64,000 bases of DNA from Methanobacterium sp. ERen5 (lineage in GTDB: Archaea; Methanobacteriota; Methanobacteria; Methanobacteriales; Methanobacteriaceae), in assembly GCA_024167805.1 (NCBI GenBank), contig CP099988.1, forward strand, positions 1,868,001 to 1,932,000. Direction: 5' to 3'. The notes beneath the pieces were generated by a model. The model was given only the letters and a program-made list of their open reading frames with translations. It had not been told where the DNA came from and did no database searches. This document shows positions 26,432-37,310 of this stretch, piece by piece (position 1 is the first letter of the stretch; each line of letters starts with the position of its first letter). Made by a program: the position numbers and the translations under genes.

Positions 26432-27559
26432 TTGTTGGGAATGGTGGCATCTACTTTTCTAACTTACAATACAAGTTACGCAGCTTCGTCTAATCATGAG
26501 GATGTTACCCGGGGAATGCATATTGATATAAATGATCAAGGCCCTGGAAAATTGATTGATATTGTTTCTTACGAAGGTGATTCCAACAAAATCAAGGCGG
26601 AAGTTTGGTGGAATAACTTTGGAGGTACCACAGATCCATTCACAAATGTCTACATGACGATCTATGATAAAAATGGGAGGATAGTTTGTTCTGACATGAA
26701 AGAAAGCGATATAATAGGTAATTGTTACTTTGATGTACCAGATAATCTAGCTAGTGGAAATTACGAAATAAAATTTAGTGCATCAGGTTGTAGTTCAACA
26801 GGGCAAGATATTTATCGTGTTGAAACTTGGACTAATCTTGTTGTACGTGATCCATTGAAGGATAATCTTAATGCCGCTAATGGAAATTTGACTGTTAATG
26901 CAAGTAATATAATTCAAGGACAAAAACTATCAGTATCATCTAATTTTGTTAACAACACACGCATGGCCAACTATAAAAATCAAACACCTAATAAAAATTC
27001 AGATTTAGGTTACATAGATTATGTTGTGCTTGATGATAAAAATAACATAGTTATGCATGGTTTTGGATCTTTAAAATTGTCAAACAATCTGATTGTATCG
27101 GATGTATCACTAAATACAGCCAATCTCCAGCCTGGTACCTATCATTTGCAAAGCCAAATTCAATTAAACTCGTTCATTAAACCTATCAACTCAGAACAAA
27201 CCTTCAATGTTTATTCAAAAAACAGCTCATTATCGGTTAGTAATGAAAGCACTCTTAACGTAACACAAGGTGACGATGCACAGTTAGTAGCATGGATAAA
27301 CAACGATGGATTAACAAACATACCTGCAAAAAACGCACCAAAAGCCAACGTAACATTCACAGTATTTGACCAAAACTACAACGTGATAACTGGAGACACT
27401 TTCCCTGCAACCCTAGTTAATGGACATTATGTAGCGTACATGGACTGGAACACTAAAAATTTCAAACCAGGAACATACAAAGTACATATGGCAGTTAATG
27501 GAAATCCCTGCATATCCGGCTGCGATTCATGGACCACCATAACCATAATGCCAAAGTAG
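26432..27559 (+). CDS. Exported multi-domain beta-sandwich protein
   Basis: The product of about 375 residues has a signal-like front ending TSYAAS and then three beta domains of about 110 residues, each with Asn-rich strands. A repeated domain end reads SGNYEIKFSASG, then PGTYHLQSQIQL and PGTYKVHMAVNG, typical of Ig-like/adhesin repeats. The closest usual start is TTG 26432. However, GAGGTGAT (26388-26395) lies just before codon TTA 26402 in the same frame, and 26402 would give the fuller signal peptide NKKIICIFLLLGMVAS. The start is thus uncertain. Four Cys in pairs suggest disulfides. It is likely a surface protein. Confidence 0.7.
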   Translation: MLGMVASTFLTYNTSYAASSNHEDVTRGMHIDINDQGPGKLIDIVSYEGDSNKIKAEVWWNNFGGTTDPFTNVYMTIYDKNGRIVCSDMKESDIIGNCYFDVPDNLASGNYEIKFSASGCSSTGQDIYRVETWTNLVVRDPLKDNLNAANGNLTVNASNIIQGQKLSVSSNFVNNTRMANYKNQTPNKNSDLGYIDYVVLDDKNNIVMHGFGSLKLSNNLIVSDVSLNTANLQPGTYHLQSQIQLNSFIKPINSEQTFNVYSKNSSLSVSNESTLNVTQGDDAQLVAWINNDGLTNIPAKNAPKANVTFTVFDQNYNVITGDTFPATLVNGHYVAYMDWNTKNFKPGTYKVHMAVNGNPCISGCDSWTTITIMPK

Positions 27560-27646
27560 GATGTTAATTGAGACAGGTTAAAAAAATGAAGATAAATAAA
27601 TGGTGTGATTAACCATTTACTTCTATTTTTTGGAGGATTGAAGTTC

Positions 27647-28078
27647 ATGATGAAAAATATATTTTGGAGAATTTTAATTGTTGGATTAATTGTTGTAAGT
27701 GGAACTGGTTTGGCATCAGCATCAAATCCAGCTCAACTGGGTATAGACAATTTTAGGTATCAATCCCAATTTGAAAATTTGCAGTACAATACAAGTGGAA
27801 ACAATACCATCTCACTCAATGGAACACTAACATTTACAGATAATTCCACAATAAAACCAATTGCAAGGGCATATTTATTTCTTGCAATCATAGGATTCAC
27901 CGACGACAATCCCCGTCACAACATAGTGTACCATGGAATTTGTGTCACAGATAAAGATGGTAAGTTTCAGTTTAATAGTGGGCCTTTTTTCACGGGATTT
28001 CCGGGAAATTATACCCTATTCCTATGTTATCACGGCAACAAAACCTACCAGCCAATCAACACAACATTTGATATTTAA
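27647..28078 (+). CDS. Exported Ig-like domain protein
   Basis: The product of about 143 residues has a signal peptide (MMKNIFWRILIVGLIVVSG..ASAS) and one beta-sandwich domain. The patterns SLNGTLTFTDNSTIKPIARAYLFLAIIG and DGKFQFNSGPFFTGFPGNYTLFLCYHG resemble bacterial Ig-like domains that appear in surface adhesins. Codon 27647 has GGAGG ten bases upstream. It is the last of four exported-protein genes in a row on the plus strand. Confidence 0.68.
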   Translation: MMKNIFWRILIVGLIVVSGTGLASASNPAQLGIDNFRYQSQFENLQYNTSGNNTISLNGTLTFTDNSTIKPIARAYLFLAIIGFTDDNPRHNIVYHGICVTDKDGKFQFNSGPFFTGFPGNYTLFLCYHGNKTYQPINTTFDI

Positions 28079-28350
28079 CCATTAATTTTTTTAAACCATT
28101 CTATGCTAAAATGAATGTTTGTAGGGGGTAGAAACTAAATTTGGACAATCCTACCTAGCAAAAAAAGAATTTACCTTAAATTATCCTTTAAAAACATTTG
28201 TAGTTTTCAAATAAATTTGCTAAGCTAACCTGAAATATGTATTAAACCCTGAAATTTATGCCAAAAAGAATATAACTTTGGGAAAAAAGTAATTAGAATA
28301 AATTATTCTGTTAGAATCGTTTTTTGTTGAAAAGTTAAGAGGATTAACTC

Positions 28351-28737
28351 CTATTCAATGACTTTGATTGCTTTGGTTGGGCAGGAGTAGGAGCATAGTT
28401 TGCAGCCGATGCATTCCTTGTCCTTGACTTCAACTGTCCAATCATCGTCTACTATGATGGCGTGAACTGGGCAGAGGGATACACATGCTCCGCAGTCTAT
28501 GCACATGTTTTCATCCTTTTTAACCACTCTTTTAATGGGACTCACATTTATTCCTGCATTTTCAATGTAAGCAATGCCTTGTTCTGCTTCGGGGCCATTG
28601 ATTTCCATCAACATCTTCCCGCCTTGGGAGTCAATGTCTGCTCGCAGTATATTGAAGTTCACATCAAAATTCTTAACAAGATCTGTTATAACGGCTTTGT
28701 TAGCCATTTTTGGGGAAAAGTACAGCCATGCTTTCAT
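28351..28737 (-). CDS. NIL-domain protein with two [4Fe-4S] clusters (homocysteine module)
   Basis: The product is 128 residues. Residues 1-65 form an NIL (ACT-like) domain, and the C-terminal half has two complete ferredoxin motifs, CIDCGACVSLCPVHA and CIGCKLCSYSCPTKA. This is the partner of the DUF39 protein in the methanogen homocysteine pathway that starts from aspartate semialdehyde and inorganic sulfide (established genetically in Methanosarcina acetivorans, MA1821/MA1822). It would supply electrons or sulfur. The start codon abuts the CBS gene stop, so the three genes are one operon. Confidence 0.88.
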   Translation of the reverse strand: MKAWLYFSPKMANKAVITDLVKNFDVNFNILRADIDSQGGKMLMEINGPEAEQGIAYIENAGINVSPIKRVVKKDENMCIDCGACVSLCPVHAIIVDDDWTVEVKDKECIGCKLCSYSCPTKAIKVIE

Positions 28738-29115
28738 TTAAATTCCCTCCTTGCGATTTTTTGCACACATGAGCCTTGAAATATCCTCGGCAGTTATCAT
28801 ACCCTTCACATGATTATTTTTATCGATGATTGGCAGTCCAGAGATTTCATGCTTATCAATACGCCTAGCAATAATATCCACTGGTTCATCTTCCCTTGCA
28901 ATAACCACCTTTTTGGTCATTACATCCTTAAGCTTGGTTTTGCCTTTTGCAACCGCGTTTGCAATATCCCATGAAGTGACTATTCCAAGCAGTTTCTGAT
29001 CATCATCAACAACTGGAAGATGGTTAATACTGTTTTGCACTAGTCTTTTAGCAACATCTCCGATTTCATCGTCAGGATTTGCAGTTATCAAGGGTTTGCT
29101 CTGTAATTCATTCAC
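28738..29115 (-). CDS. Stand-alone CBS-domain pair of the homocysteine module
   Basis: The 125-residue product is two CBS motifs and little else ([24 protein letters not shown], then [21 protein letters not shown]). It overlaps the DUF39 gene by four bases and abuts the NIL-ferredoxin gene. In several methanogens the same CBS pair is fused to the C-terminus of the DUF39 protein; here it is separate. It probably senses an adenosyl ligand (SAM or nucleotide) and adjusts the module's activity. That role is inferred. Confidence 0.85.
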   Translation of the reverse strand: MNELQSKPLITANPDDEIGDVAKRLVQNSINHLPVVDDDQKLLGIVTSWDIANAVAKGKTKLKDVMTKKVVIAREDEPVDIIARRIDKHEISGLPIIDKNNHVKGMITAEDISRLMCAKNRKEGI

Positions 29116-30281
29116 AATAGGAGTTTGCCTCCTAATTTCAAGGGGTTAGGACTGTAACCTTCGTGTGCAAGTAAATTAACAGGTGATGTAAGCAGGAATT
29201 TACCGTTTTCAATCCATGATTGAAGTTCCTTGGCTATTTTAACTGCTTTTTTGTAGGATGATAATGGAGAAGTTTCGACTTCAACACCGTTTATTTCAAT
29301 ACTTCCACTCCTAAGTTCTTGGTAATTAGTTTCAAGAATGGTTGGTTTGCTTCTTCTTGCCACCCCATAATCAGTCACACGACAGGTTATATCCTCATCT
29401 GCTATGGCTGTGCGTTTGGCAATGTCACTGTTTAGTACGGGTATTGGAACTCCCACACCAACGAACAGTGTTGAACCATATTTAGGCATGGTTGCACCAC
29501 GGATAAATTCATGATCCATCTGCTTCATATCACCCTTGAGCATCATGGTACCAGCACCATCTACAGGCACTCCATTTTCCCTTTTAACCTCTGTACTGTG
29601 CTGGGTACCTTCACCAATAACGTAACCTTCGGCACCACAGAGGAAAATCTTGGTACCCAAACCAATGGTCTGGAAGTATGGATCATTTAAGAGGGGACTG
29701 AGCCCTCCTGCACTGGAAAAACTTACATTACCCATGTTTGGCAGGAGTGTACCCATGTAAGTATAGATTGGTTCATCTGTGGAATTCACAGCAGCAGCAT
29801 AATTCTGGTAGGAGTTACGAGGATTTATCATGACTGCATCGTTAAGATTTTCCAGATTAACCTGTGTTTTAACTTCGGTCAATGGATAACAGTCAGTACC
29901 ATAAGAATCTGCAACCAGTTCAACATCTTTACCATTGATGAGATCCTCTATTACATGGGCCCCACCATATTCAATGCCCACATCAGGATTTCGGCTGGGC
30001 TGTGTAGCCCCTATGTAAGTGTCAACTGCTGCAAGTCCGGAGTAAGATTCAACACCATTTAGAAAAGTTTTGGTCATTTTTATTGGTGGATCTGTGTGTC
30101 CAAAGTTTAAAAATGCCCCTGAAGAACACATGGCTCCAAATGTACCTGTAGTAACCACATCAATATCCTCTGCGGCTTTTTCAGCACCATTTTCTCTTAC
30201 AATTTGCGTCATTTCTGTTGCTGTAACAACAACTGCATCTCCATCCTTAATACGTTGATTTATTTCTTCAATGGTCTTCAT
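29112..30281 (-). CDS. Homocysteine biosynthesis protein (DUF39)
   Basis: The 389-residue product is a DUF39 protein end to end, with conserved [21 protein letters not shown] near 50-70, two Cys including that in SYGTDCYPL, and the C-terminal [20 protein letters not shown]. The family is required for homocysteine synthesis from aspartate semialdehyde in methanogens that lack the usual route. Here it heads an operon DUF39 - CBS - NIL-ferredoxin with overlapping genes. The chemistry is thought to be sulfide addition with reduction; details are not settled. Confidence 0.9.
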   Translation of the reverse strand: MKTIEEINQRIKDGDAVVVTATEMTQIVRENGAEKAAEDIDVVTTGTFGAMCSSGAFLNFGHTDPPIKMTKTFLNGVESYSGLAAVDTYIGATQPSRNPDVGIEYGGAHVIEDLINGKDVELVADSYGTDCYPLTEVKTQVNLENLNDAVMINPRNSYQNYAAAVNSTDEPIYTYMGTLLPNMGNVSFSSAGGLSPLLNDPYFQTIGLGTKIFLCGAEGYVIGEGTQHSTEVKRENGVPVDGAGTMMLKGDMKQMDHEFIRGATMPKYGSTLFVGVGVPIPVLNSDIAKRTAIADEDITCRVTDYGVARRSKPTILETNYQELRSGSIEINGVEVETSPLSSYKKAVKIAKELQSWIENGKFLLTSPVNLLAHEGYSPNPLKLGGKLLL

Positions 30282-30763
30282 TTATTCACATCCACACCAT
30301 CATTAGTTGTATTATCTATTAAAATTAATAATTAAATAATTATTTGAATTTAAATCCATAAATTGGAGGATTGATTATTTTGCCTCAAAAAGATGAGTGT
30401 ACATAGGCAATACAATTCCCAACTTAAATCCAGTTTTTACATAAATAGAATATACTCAATAATGTTACTAATAACCTTACTATTTAACAAATTTTTCTAT
30501 CCCATGGACCCATGAAGGGCAGATCAGTTTTTCATATGTTTTTGAACCGTTCAAAGCAGATTTTCCATTTTTAATTTAAAGTAGATTTCGCAATGGGCAT
30601 TTAAAAATCATGTGAACCCAAAACTCTCGACTTCTAAACAAACATTATTTATTTGGATTTTAAGGGGAAAAATATTTCAGTTTACAAAGAAAGATAATAG
30701 AGCAGTACAATTTTAATAGAAAATATTTCCAGTAACAATTAATTCATTTATAGGAGTATAAAA
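30282..30763. other. Gene-free stretch between divergent genes
   Basis: About 480 A/T-rich bases lie between the homocysteine operon and tldD, which point away from each other. Promoters for both must lie here. I see no coding frame, repeat or structured RNA that I can defend. Confidence 0.5.
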
Positions 30764-32149
30764 ATGCCATCATCAAAGGAAAATAATCTTGATCCAGATT
30801 TATTCAGAAAAACAATTGAGATCGTAGAAAAAGAAGTAGATTTTGTGGATATACGAGTTAGTGAAAGTAAAAATAACATAATAGTGATGAAGGATGGTCA
30901 AATTCAAGAAATTCGTTCAGGAACTGATTTTGGAGGTTCTGTCAGGGTTTTAAAGAATGGATCATGGGGTTTTGCATACACAACTCAACTTTCAAGACTT
31001 GATGAAATGGCAGAGGCAGCACTCAAACTTTCAAATTCCCTCAAAAGTGATGTTGAAGTCTCAAAAACTGCAGGATCCACTGACACTGTGAAGTCGAAGG
31101 CTAAAATTCCATTGTCTAGTGTTTCTTTAGATGAGAAAAAGAAGGTTATGCAAGAAGCTGAAGCAGCTGCCAACATTGAAAAAGTAGTCAGTACAACAGT
31201 GAACTACGTTGATAGTGAATCTAGCACGCTTTACATGAACTCAGAGGGTTCTGCAATTTCCATGGAAGAATCCCGGGTTGCAATGTTTTTAAACGCTGTG
31301 GCTGCTTCTGATGGAGTTATTCAATTTGGACATAAAAGTATCGGTGGTTCAAAGGGTTATGAGGCCATACAAAATCAGGATATTGAAGAGTTTGGAAGGT
31401 TAGCAGCAACAAAGGCTGTAAGGCTCTTAGATGCTAAGTCTCCTCCATCTGGAAGTTTTCCAGTTGTTTTAGATCCTGAACTCACCGGAGTTTTCATACA
31501 CGAAGCACTGGGCCATGCATCAGAGGCAGATCTCATACTTCAAAATGATTCCATACTCAAAAATAAGATGGGAACTCAGATAGGTTCTGACCTTGTAACC
31601 ATTGTTGATGATGCCAGTATGGATGCCTTTGGTTACTACGCCTACGATGCAGAGGGAATCAAAACAAGAGAAAATATTCTGGTCCAAGATGGAGTACTAT
31701 CCTCCCTTCTAAGTTCAAGGGAAACAGCATCTAAACTTAAGATGGAATCTTCTGGAAATGCAAGGTCATCTGTGGGTGATCAGCCCATAGTTCGGATGAG
31801 TAACACCTACCTCAAACCAGGTGATCAATCTTTAGAAGAACTTTTAGAAGGAATTAAAGATGGAATCTATTTGAAAGGTTCCAGGGGAGGTCAGGTGGAC
31901 ACTGGTAAGGGAATTTTCCAGTTCAACGCTGCAGAATCATTTGTAGTTGAAAATGGAGAAATTAAAGATCCATTGAGGGATGTGTCACTGTCTGGAAATA
32001 TCTTGGAAATTCTCAATCACATAGATGCGCTTGGTTCTGATTTCAAGATGGGAGTAGGATTCTGTGGTAAAAACGGACAAACTGTTCCTGTGGGTGATGG
32101 CGGTCCCCATGTCAGGGTTTCAAAGGCAACTGTGGGCGGTGCAACCTAA
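30764..32149 (+). CDS. tldD: TldD/PmbA family metallopeptidase
   Basis: The 461-residue product carries the HEALGH zinc-binding motif (246-251), the diagnostic HExxxH of the TldD subunit. The C-terminal barrel has [23 protein letters not shown] and [11 protein letters not shown], typical of the family. TldD works with TldE (PmbA), which lacks the motif, to cut unfolded or modified peptides such as microcin precursors. The partner is not in the window's neighbourhood. AGGAGTATAAAA precedes ATG. An AMMECR1 gene follows 41 bases later and may be cotranscribed. Confidence 0.9.
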   Translation: MPSSKENNLDPDLFRKTIEIVEKEVDFVDIRVSESKNNIIVMKDGQIQEIRSGTDFGGSVRVLKNGSWGFAYTTQLSRLDEMAEAALKLSNSLKSDVEVSKTAGSTDTVKSKAKIPLSSVSLDEKKKVMQEAEAAANIEKVVSTTVNYVDSESSTLYMNSEGSAISMEESRVAMFLNAVAASDGVIQFGHKSIGGSKGYEAIQNQDIEEFGRLAATKAVRLLDAKSPPSGSFPVVLDPELTGVFIHEALGHASEADLILQNDSILKNKMGTQIGSDLVTIVDDASMDAFGYYAYDAEGIKTRENILVQDGVLSSLLSSRETASKLKMESSGNARSSVGDQPIVRMSNTYLKPGDQSLEELLEGIKDGIYLKGSRGGQVDTGKGIFQFNAAESFVVENGEIKDPLRDVSLSGNILEILNHIDALGSDFKMGVGFCGKNGQTVPVGDGGPHVRVSKATVGGAT

Positions 32150-32190
32150 AAATTAAATTTTTGAAACTTAATTTTTTTGGAGAAAAAAAC

Positions 32191-32766
32191 ATGTTATCTG
32201 AAGAACAAGGCCGATTTCTGGTAAAATTAGCACGTGAAGCAATAACTGTTTATTTAAAAGAGGGAAGGGTTATTCCCCTACCTGAAACAACAGACAGTGT
32301 AATGCATGAAAACAGGGGAGTGTTCGTCACACTAAACAAAGAAAATTGTTTGAGAGGATGCATAGGTTATCCTGAACCTGTAATGCCATTAATAAATGCT
32401 GTTGTAGATGCAGCAATATCTGCTGCAGTTCGAGATCCAAGGTTTAACTGTGTGACTCTCGAAGAACTCGAAAACATTGAACTGGAACTCAGTGTACTCA
32501 CCAAACCCGAACTCATCCATGTTGATGATCCAACAGAATATCTGGATAACATCATAATAGGTGAAGATGGACTCATAGTTGAAAGTGGACCATACAGAGG
32601 CTTGCTTTTACCCCAAGTAGCAACAGAATGGGGTTGGGATAAGGAAGAATTTCTCTCAAACACATGTAACAAAGCAGGACTGAGTCCTGAATGCTGGTTA
32701 AGTAATGATGTAAAGATATACAAATTTTCATCAGAAATATTTGAAGAGAATCTAAAAACCAAATGA
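32191..32766 (+). CDS. AMMECR1 domain protein
   Basis: The product of about 191 residues covers the whole AMMECR1 domain. The block LRGCIGYPEP near 56-65 is the family signature, followed by AVDAAISAAVRDPRF and SVLTKPE. The domain is universal in archaea and eukaryotes. A catalytic role is suspected because of the conserved LRGCIG motif, but none is established. ATG 32191 with TTGGAG upstream is preferred over TTG 32161. It follows tldD closely. Confidence 0.88.
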   Translation: MLSEEQGRFLVKLAREAITVYLKEGRVIPLPETTDSVMHENRGVFVTLNKENCLRGCIGYPEPVMPLINAVVDAAISAAVRDPRFNCVTLEELENIELELSVLTKPELIHVDDPTEYLDNIIIGEDGLIVESGPYRGLLLPQVATEWGWDKEEFLSNTCNKAGLSPECWLSNDVKIYKFSSEIFEENLKTK

Positions 32767-32977
32767 ACACCATTAAAATTTGGTGACAACTTCACCGATC
32801 TCATTTTTTTTAGGACAATTGAAAGGAAGTTTAATATATAAATGAAAACTAAATAATGGGTATCGGTTTCTATTTATTTTTAACATTGATGAACATAGAT
32901 AAAAATTCGTGATTATTATATCAAAATTTAATCATTATATAACCAATCTTAACTAATTAATTAAAAAAAGTGATCAA

Positions 32978-33966
32978 ATGTTTATACCAACTATTCCCAC
33001 TCCCGAAGAAGTTCTTGATAAAAGTTTCAGCAGGGCTAAAAAGGCAGCGAACAAGGTAAGGGGTTCAAAAATCCCTCGCCATCAGAAGTCAAAAAAACTG
33101 AAGAGGCTAGGATCAAGACAGCATGTCAAGTGACTCAGGAAACCTTCAACAACATCATTGAAAAGGTTCCAAGGGTAGAAGATCTTCACATGTTCTACCA
33201 GGACTACATCGATGTAGTTGTGGGTGTGGACCAATTTAAAAAATCATTAGGAGCTCTTAAATGGGCTTCTGAATTAATAGCAAAATTTGAAAATCAATAT
33301 GTCTTTAAAATGAGAAGAACAAGTCCTGAAAATGCATCAAATGTTAGGAAAGAGGCTTTTGGAAGGTTAGCATCTGTTGTTTACAGAATTGAAGATGAAT
33401 TACATTTCCTGGATTTTGCAAAGCAGAAACTCAAGAACATGCCAACCATAGACTTCGATGCAACCACAGCAGTTATAGCAGGATTTCCAAATGTGGGTAA
33501 ATCCACCCTACTTAGACAGTTAACATCAGCCGAACCCAAAGTAGCTGATTATCCATTCACAACAACTGGAATACAGATAGGACACTTAGAACATAAATGG
33601 ATGCCCTACCAATTCATAGACACCCCCGGACTTCTTGACAGGCCAGTGAACGACATGAATGAAATTGAATTGAATGCCATGGTTGCACTGGAACACCTTG
33701 CAGATCTGGTATTTTACATATTCGATGCTTCAGAAACATCAGGATTTCCACTTGAAAGTCAAATGAGCCTATACCATGGCATAAAAAATATTTTTAACAC
33801 ACCTATTCAGTGTGTTTTTAACAAGATGGATCTGGTTGAAGACACCACCCATGTTGATAAATACATTGAACAGCTTGAAAATCCAATTAAACTATCGGCT
33901 GTTGAAGGCATTGGAGTTTCTGAATTAATTACCAAGATGGAGGAAGTAAAGAATGAAAAGAAATGA
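32978..33966 (+). CDS. NOG1-type GTPase, frameshifted near the start
   Basis: ATG 32978 begins [32 protein letters not shown], the expected N-terminus of archaeal NOG1. It runs out of frame after SKKL, and the frame [16 protein letters not shown] picks up. One base, probably a G, is missing at 33100/33101. The rest has G1 [12 protein letters not shown]3 DTPGLLD and G4 NKMD. The GTG at 33130 is therefore internal. NOG1 acts in 60S-like large-subunit ribosome assembly and is usually essential, so the frameshift is probably a sequence error. The 3' end overlaps the heat-shock gene by 14 bases. Confidence 0.86.
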
Positions 33967-34408
33967 TGCAGGAGAGGTATTTAACGATATTTACACCACC
34001 CTACTTGAAAAACAAAGGGAAATTGGTGACATGGTGGACAGCTACATCTCAAACACACCAAAAAACACCCCTAGCACCATTATCCAACCTGCAGTAAATA
34101 TTCTAGACGAAGATGAAACTGTGGTTGTAAGTGTTGATCTTCCAGGTATTGAAAGGGAAAAAATTAAAATAGATATCACAGAAAGCTTCATAGAACTCAC
34201 AGCTGATTACAGAGACGAAATTGATGTTGAAAAGAACTATTTAACGAGGGAAAGGTACAGTGAAATAATTGAGAGAAAGATTTCATTACCTGAAGGACTA
34301 GATATAAACAACACAGGGGCCAAGTTTGAAGGCGGCGTACTATCAGTTACCATTCCAAAAATAGTAGAAACACCAGATGAAAGCAACTTCGAAGTCAAGG
34401 TTGACTAA
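33953..34408 (+). CDS. Small heat-shock protein (Hsp20/alpha-crystallin)
   Basis: The 151-residue product has an alpha-crystallin domain from about 48 to 145: [28 protein letters not shown], then [16 protein letters not shown] and GVLSVTIPK, which is the family's last conserved strand. It should form oligomers that hold unfolding proteins. Its first residues ([17 protein letters not shown]) form a variable helix. The gene overlaps the GTPase gene by 14 bases, so expression may be coupled. T runs after 34420 could end the transcript. Confidence 0.9.
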   Translation: MKRNDAGEVFNDIYTTLLEKQREIGDMVDSYISNTPKNTPSTIIQPAVNILDEDETVVVSVDLPGIEREKIKIDITESFIELTADYRDEIDVEKNYLTRERYSEIIERKISLPEGLDINNTGAKFEGGVLSVTIPKIVETPDESNFEVKVD

Positions 34409-34509
34409 ATATTCAATCCCATTTTTTTATATTCTCTTTTTTCTTGGTTTGAAGCAGTGCTCAAACTCTTTTTAATTACTGTTAAAAAAAATATGGATAC
34501 TAATTTTTT

Positions 34510-35517
34510 TCAATCGTATCTTACTTTACCTATGTGCCTGGTACTTCCAGGATCTTCCCCACTGTAATGGGATAAGTAGTATATGAACCATTCTACTGGG
34601 ATCACGAGTATGAACGGGGAAAGTAATGGATGGATGTCTGAGAAATCTCCCATATTAAATGTGATGGTTTTAACACCTATTTTATTCGAAAATTCTATGG
34701 ATTTGTTGGTTAATTCATCACCAGGAAATCCTGCGTCTAAAAATATTATTGGAACATCCTTTTCTGCCCTTTCAATTAAACCGTGTCTGAACTCTCCTGA
34801 GTAAAGTGGACAGGCATGTTTCAAGGCACCTTCCATAAGCATGGTCATGGCGATCTTGTATGCCAAACCAAAGTTCGGACCACTGCCCATACAGTAGAAG
34901 ATATCATCATCCCGGTACTGTTTAGCCAGTTCTCTGTTGGGTTCTTCTGTGATTTCGACCAGTTTCTGGGTAATTGATGGTATTTTATCCAGGTCTTCTA
35001 GGATCTTACCAGATTCTTCTGATCCATCCATTGAAAACAGTATTTGATACAAACAAAGAAGTTGGGTCATGTAGGTTTTTGTTCCGAGTATGGCAGTTTC
35101 TCTACCGCACCTTGTGAGAACAGCATCATCAGCTTCCTTCATCATACTACTTTCAGGCTCATTAGTGATTGAAATGGTATAAATACCTTCATCTTTAGCT
35201 CTTCGAAGAGCTGCAAGGGTATCTGCAGTTTCTCCGGACTGGGAAGTGGTTATTAATGCGGAATTTGTTTTTTGAAGATTTTTATGATGTACAAATTCAT
35301 AGCCGGTGTGTACTTCAATATTTCTGTCTGATAAAAATCCTAGTGCATCACGGGCTGAGTAGCAGGTGGAAAGAGAACTTCCACATCCAACGAGATATAT
35401 TTTGTTGGTATTCTTCAATTTCTCTGCAATCTCCACCATATGATCCTTTTCTTCTTTCAAAGTTTCTGCCAATGACTTTGGCTGTTCCTGAACTTCGTTG
35501 TACATATCATACTTCAT
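34510..35517 (-). CDS. Two-SIS-domain sugar isomerase/deglucosaminase-like protein
   Basis: The 335-residue product has two SIS domains. The first has [13 protein letters not shown] and [15 protein letters not shown]; the second has [37 protein letters not shown], matching the isomerase half of GlmS-like proteins. The N-terminal glutaminase domain of GlmS is absent, so it should use ammonia or act as an aldose-ketose isomerase or deaminase on an amino-sugar phosphate. A sugar-phosphate role in wall-sugar supply is possible. It overlaps the ThiN-HIT gene by four bases, so they are cotranscribed. Confidence 0.85.
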   Translation of the reverse strand: MKYDMYNEVQEQPKSLAETLKEEKDHMVEIAEKLKNTNKIYLVGCGSSLSTCYSARDALGFLSDRNIEVHTGYEFVHHKNLQKTNSALITTSQSGETADTLAALRRAKDEGIYTISITNEPESSMMKEADDAVLTRCGRETAILGTKTYMTQLLCLYQILFSMDGSEESGKILEDLDKIPSITQKLVEITEEPNRELAKQYRDDDIFYCMGSGPNFGLAYKIAMTMLMEGALKHACPLYSGEFRHGLIERAEKDVPIIFLDAGFPGDELTNKSIEFSNKIGVKTITFNMGDFSDIHPLLSPFILVIPVEWFIYYLSHYSGEDPGSTRHIGKVRYD

Positions 35518-36614
35518 AATGATTCCTCAAAATGCAAAATGTCCAGTTTTTCAATGAATTTAGAATACATAACATCAATATCCTCTTCAATAACTCTGGT
35601 ATTAGCAGTTGTTTCCATGAACCCTGATTCGTATTTGAATCTGGGCACAATATGAATATGCAGATGGTCAACACTTGCTCCAGCTGCTTCCCCTAGGTTT
35701 ATCCCCACATTTATTCCGTCGGGTTTAATAACATTTCTAATTAGTGAAATTGTTCGTTGAACAATGATGAATAAATCTTTTATCTCTTCAGTACTCAACT
35801 CATTAAGGTCTGTGTAATGTTTAACTGGCAATACTTCAAGATGGCCCCTGTTGTAAGGGTACAAATTCATTAGTACCATATTTTTACCATCATTGTATAA
35901 GACCTTTTCTTTTACTTCGGGATTACCATCAACTATTGAACAAAATATGCAACCATCAATGGGTTTTGAATCCTTCCATTTCTTCCTTGAAGAAGCAAAT
36001 AATACTGTGTTAGATTCCGAGGGTATGGTTGGTTTAACCTTAACTTTACTGTTCTTTTCTACCTTGTAAAGTCTTGCTATGCAAACTGTCATTTCAGCGA
36101 GCTCAACAGCGTCAGAACCAACGATGCAGATCATGGGTTCCTTTCCCCAGGCACCTTCGTGGTAAATAACATCGGGAATATCATCAATTTTTTCGATTGC
36201 TTCCTCAACACCCCATGGTATGGTGCCACCTTCAACTTTACGCACTACTTCTGGTTCGTGGGTTCTGTCGTAGGAAGAAATTTTGAGTCCCAATTTTTCG
36301 CAAATTTCAAGAATCAAGGGATCGAATTTGATGTTAATGGCACTTCTAAGGGATGGGTCGTGTTTCATCATACTAAGGGCAAGCCTGGCCATGTGTGATG
36401 TTTTTAAAAAATCAGGGTTGCTCACTGTTTTTGGCATCCCATTTAAATTGGTAATTCTCCCTGGAATTCCAACAACTTCTTCAATTTTTTCAGCATTTTC
36501 CAATGCCATAACAAGATTACTGTGAACTTCTGGAATGATAATGGCAAACTCTGAAGATTTCTCCAGGATGGATGCTCCTTCTTTAACCTTTTCTATCTCT
36601 TCAATATGATCCAT
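35514..36614 (-). CDS. ThiN domain fused to an HIT domain
   Basis: The product of about 366 residues has two parts. The first 200 resemble ThiN (archaeal thiamine-phosphate synthase): [23 protein letters not shown], then SSYDRTHEP and [21 protein letters not shown]. The second, about 215-340, is an HIT hydrolase with CIFCSIV and the catalytic HLHIHIV (about 317-323). HIT proteins cleave nucleotide phosphoanhydrides or phosphoramidates. The fusion suggests a link between thiamine-phosphate chemistry and a nucleotide by-product, but this is inferred. ThiN is often fused to regulators or ThiD, so a sensing role is an alternative. The ATG at 36614 is chosen over TTG 36620. Confidence 0.8.
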   Translation of the reverse strand: MDHIEEIEKVKEGASILEKSSEFAIIIPEVHSNLVMALENAEKIEEVVGIPGRITNLNGMPKTVSNPDFLKTSHMARLALSMMKHDPSLRSAINIKFDPLILEICEKLGLKISSYDRTHEPEVVRKVEGGTIPWGVEEAIEKIDDIPDVIYHEGAWGKEPMICIVGSDAVELAEMTVCIARLYKVEKNSKVKVKPTIPSESNTVLFASSRKKWKDSKPIDGCIFCSIVDGNPEVKEKVLYNDGKNMVLMNLYPYNRGHLEVLPVKHYTDLNELSTEEIKDLFIIVQRTISLIRNVIKPDGINVGINLGEAAGASVDHLHIHIVPRFKYESGFMETTANTRVIEEDIDVMYSKFIEKLDILHFEESL

Positions 36615-36867
36615 AGTCAATATTTTCGCATGATCAAATATAAGTTGTTGGTTTTAAAATCAACAATTAAAAGCTCTAAAATAAACCCTGAATTAATCTG
36701 GAAATTATATCATAAACTCATGTGTCATTTATTCACATAGATCTGAGTGAAATTTAGCATAATTGAATTAAAGCTAACGATAAATACATTAAAAAATAGT
36801 TAATGAATTGTTATTTGAAGTTAATGATTCAAAAGAAGGAAAGCCTAATGTTTCATTCCAAAACTTT

Positions 36868-37310
36868 TCAACATTCCTCAAATATTTTGGGATCGAATTC
36901 CATGGACTGTACCTTTTTAATAATTTTACAGGTACTGTCTAGTTTGGCTTTCCTGTATCCAGTAACCTTAACCACATCAGATTCAATACCCCTTTCTTTC
37001 AGTTGATTCTTAAGTTTTTCAACATTGTGTTTCTGATCGGGGCCTATGGTTATGATGTCTGGTCTGATCTTTTCCACAACCTTGAACATATCCCTTTCAT
37101 CACCAAGGTAAGCTTCATCCACAGGTTTTAACATCTTAACAACTTCCAGCCGTTGATTTTCATCGACAACAGGCAATCTTTTTTGGATCGTACAGTAGAA
37201 TCCCTTGCAACCACCACAACAAGATGGGCATCTTCACCACCAATTTTCTTAGATTCATCAAGGTAGTATCCATGACCTGGATGGATTATATCAAATGTGC
37301 CTGTCGCCAT
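36868..37310 (-). CDS. ribL: FAD synthase RibL (cytidylyltransferase family), frameshifted at a T run
   Basis: The front has [16 protein letters not shown], the HxGH nucleotidyltransferase motif, and [18 protein letters not shown]. The frame then breaks. The second frame resumes at [25 protein letters not shown] and holds [10 protein letters not shown] and the final [16 protein letters not shown]. Adding one T to the T6 run at 37179-37184 joins them into about 147 residues, the usual length of archaeal FAD synthase RibL, which makes FAD from FMN and ATP. The ATG at 37310 is the first canonical start after GGGGTG; homologues start two or three residues earlier. Confidence 0.82.

Noticed and set aside
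33130..33966. GTPase gene starting at GTG 33130
   Set aside because: The conserved NOG1 N-terminus is encoded upstream from ATG 32978 and only one base is needed to join it, so GTG 33130 is internal.
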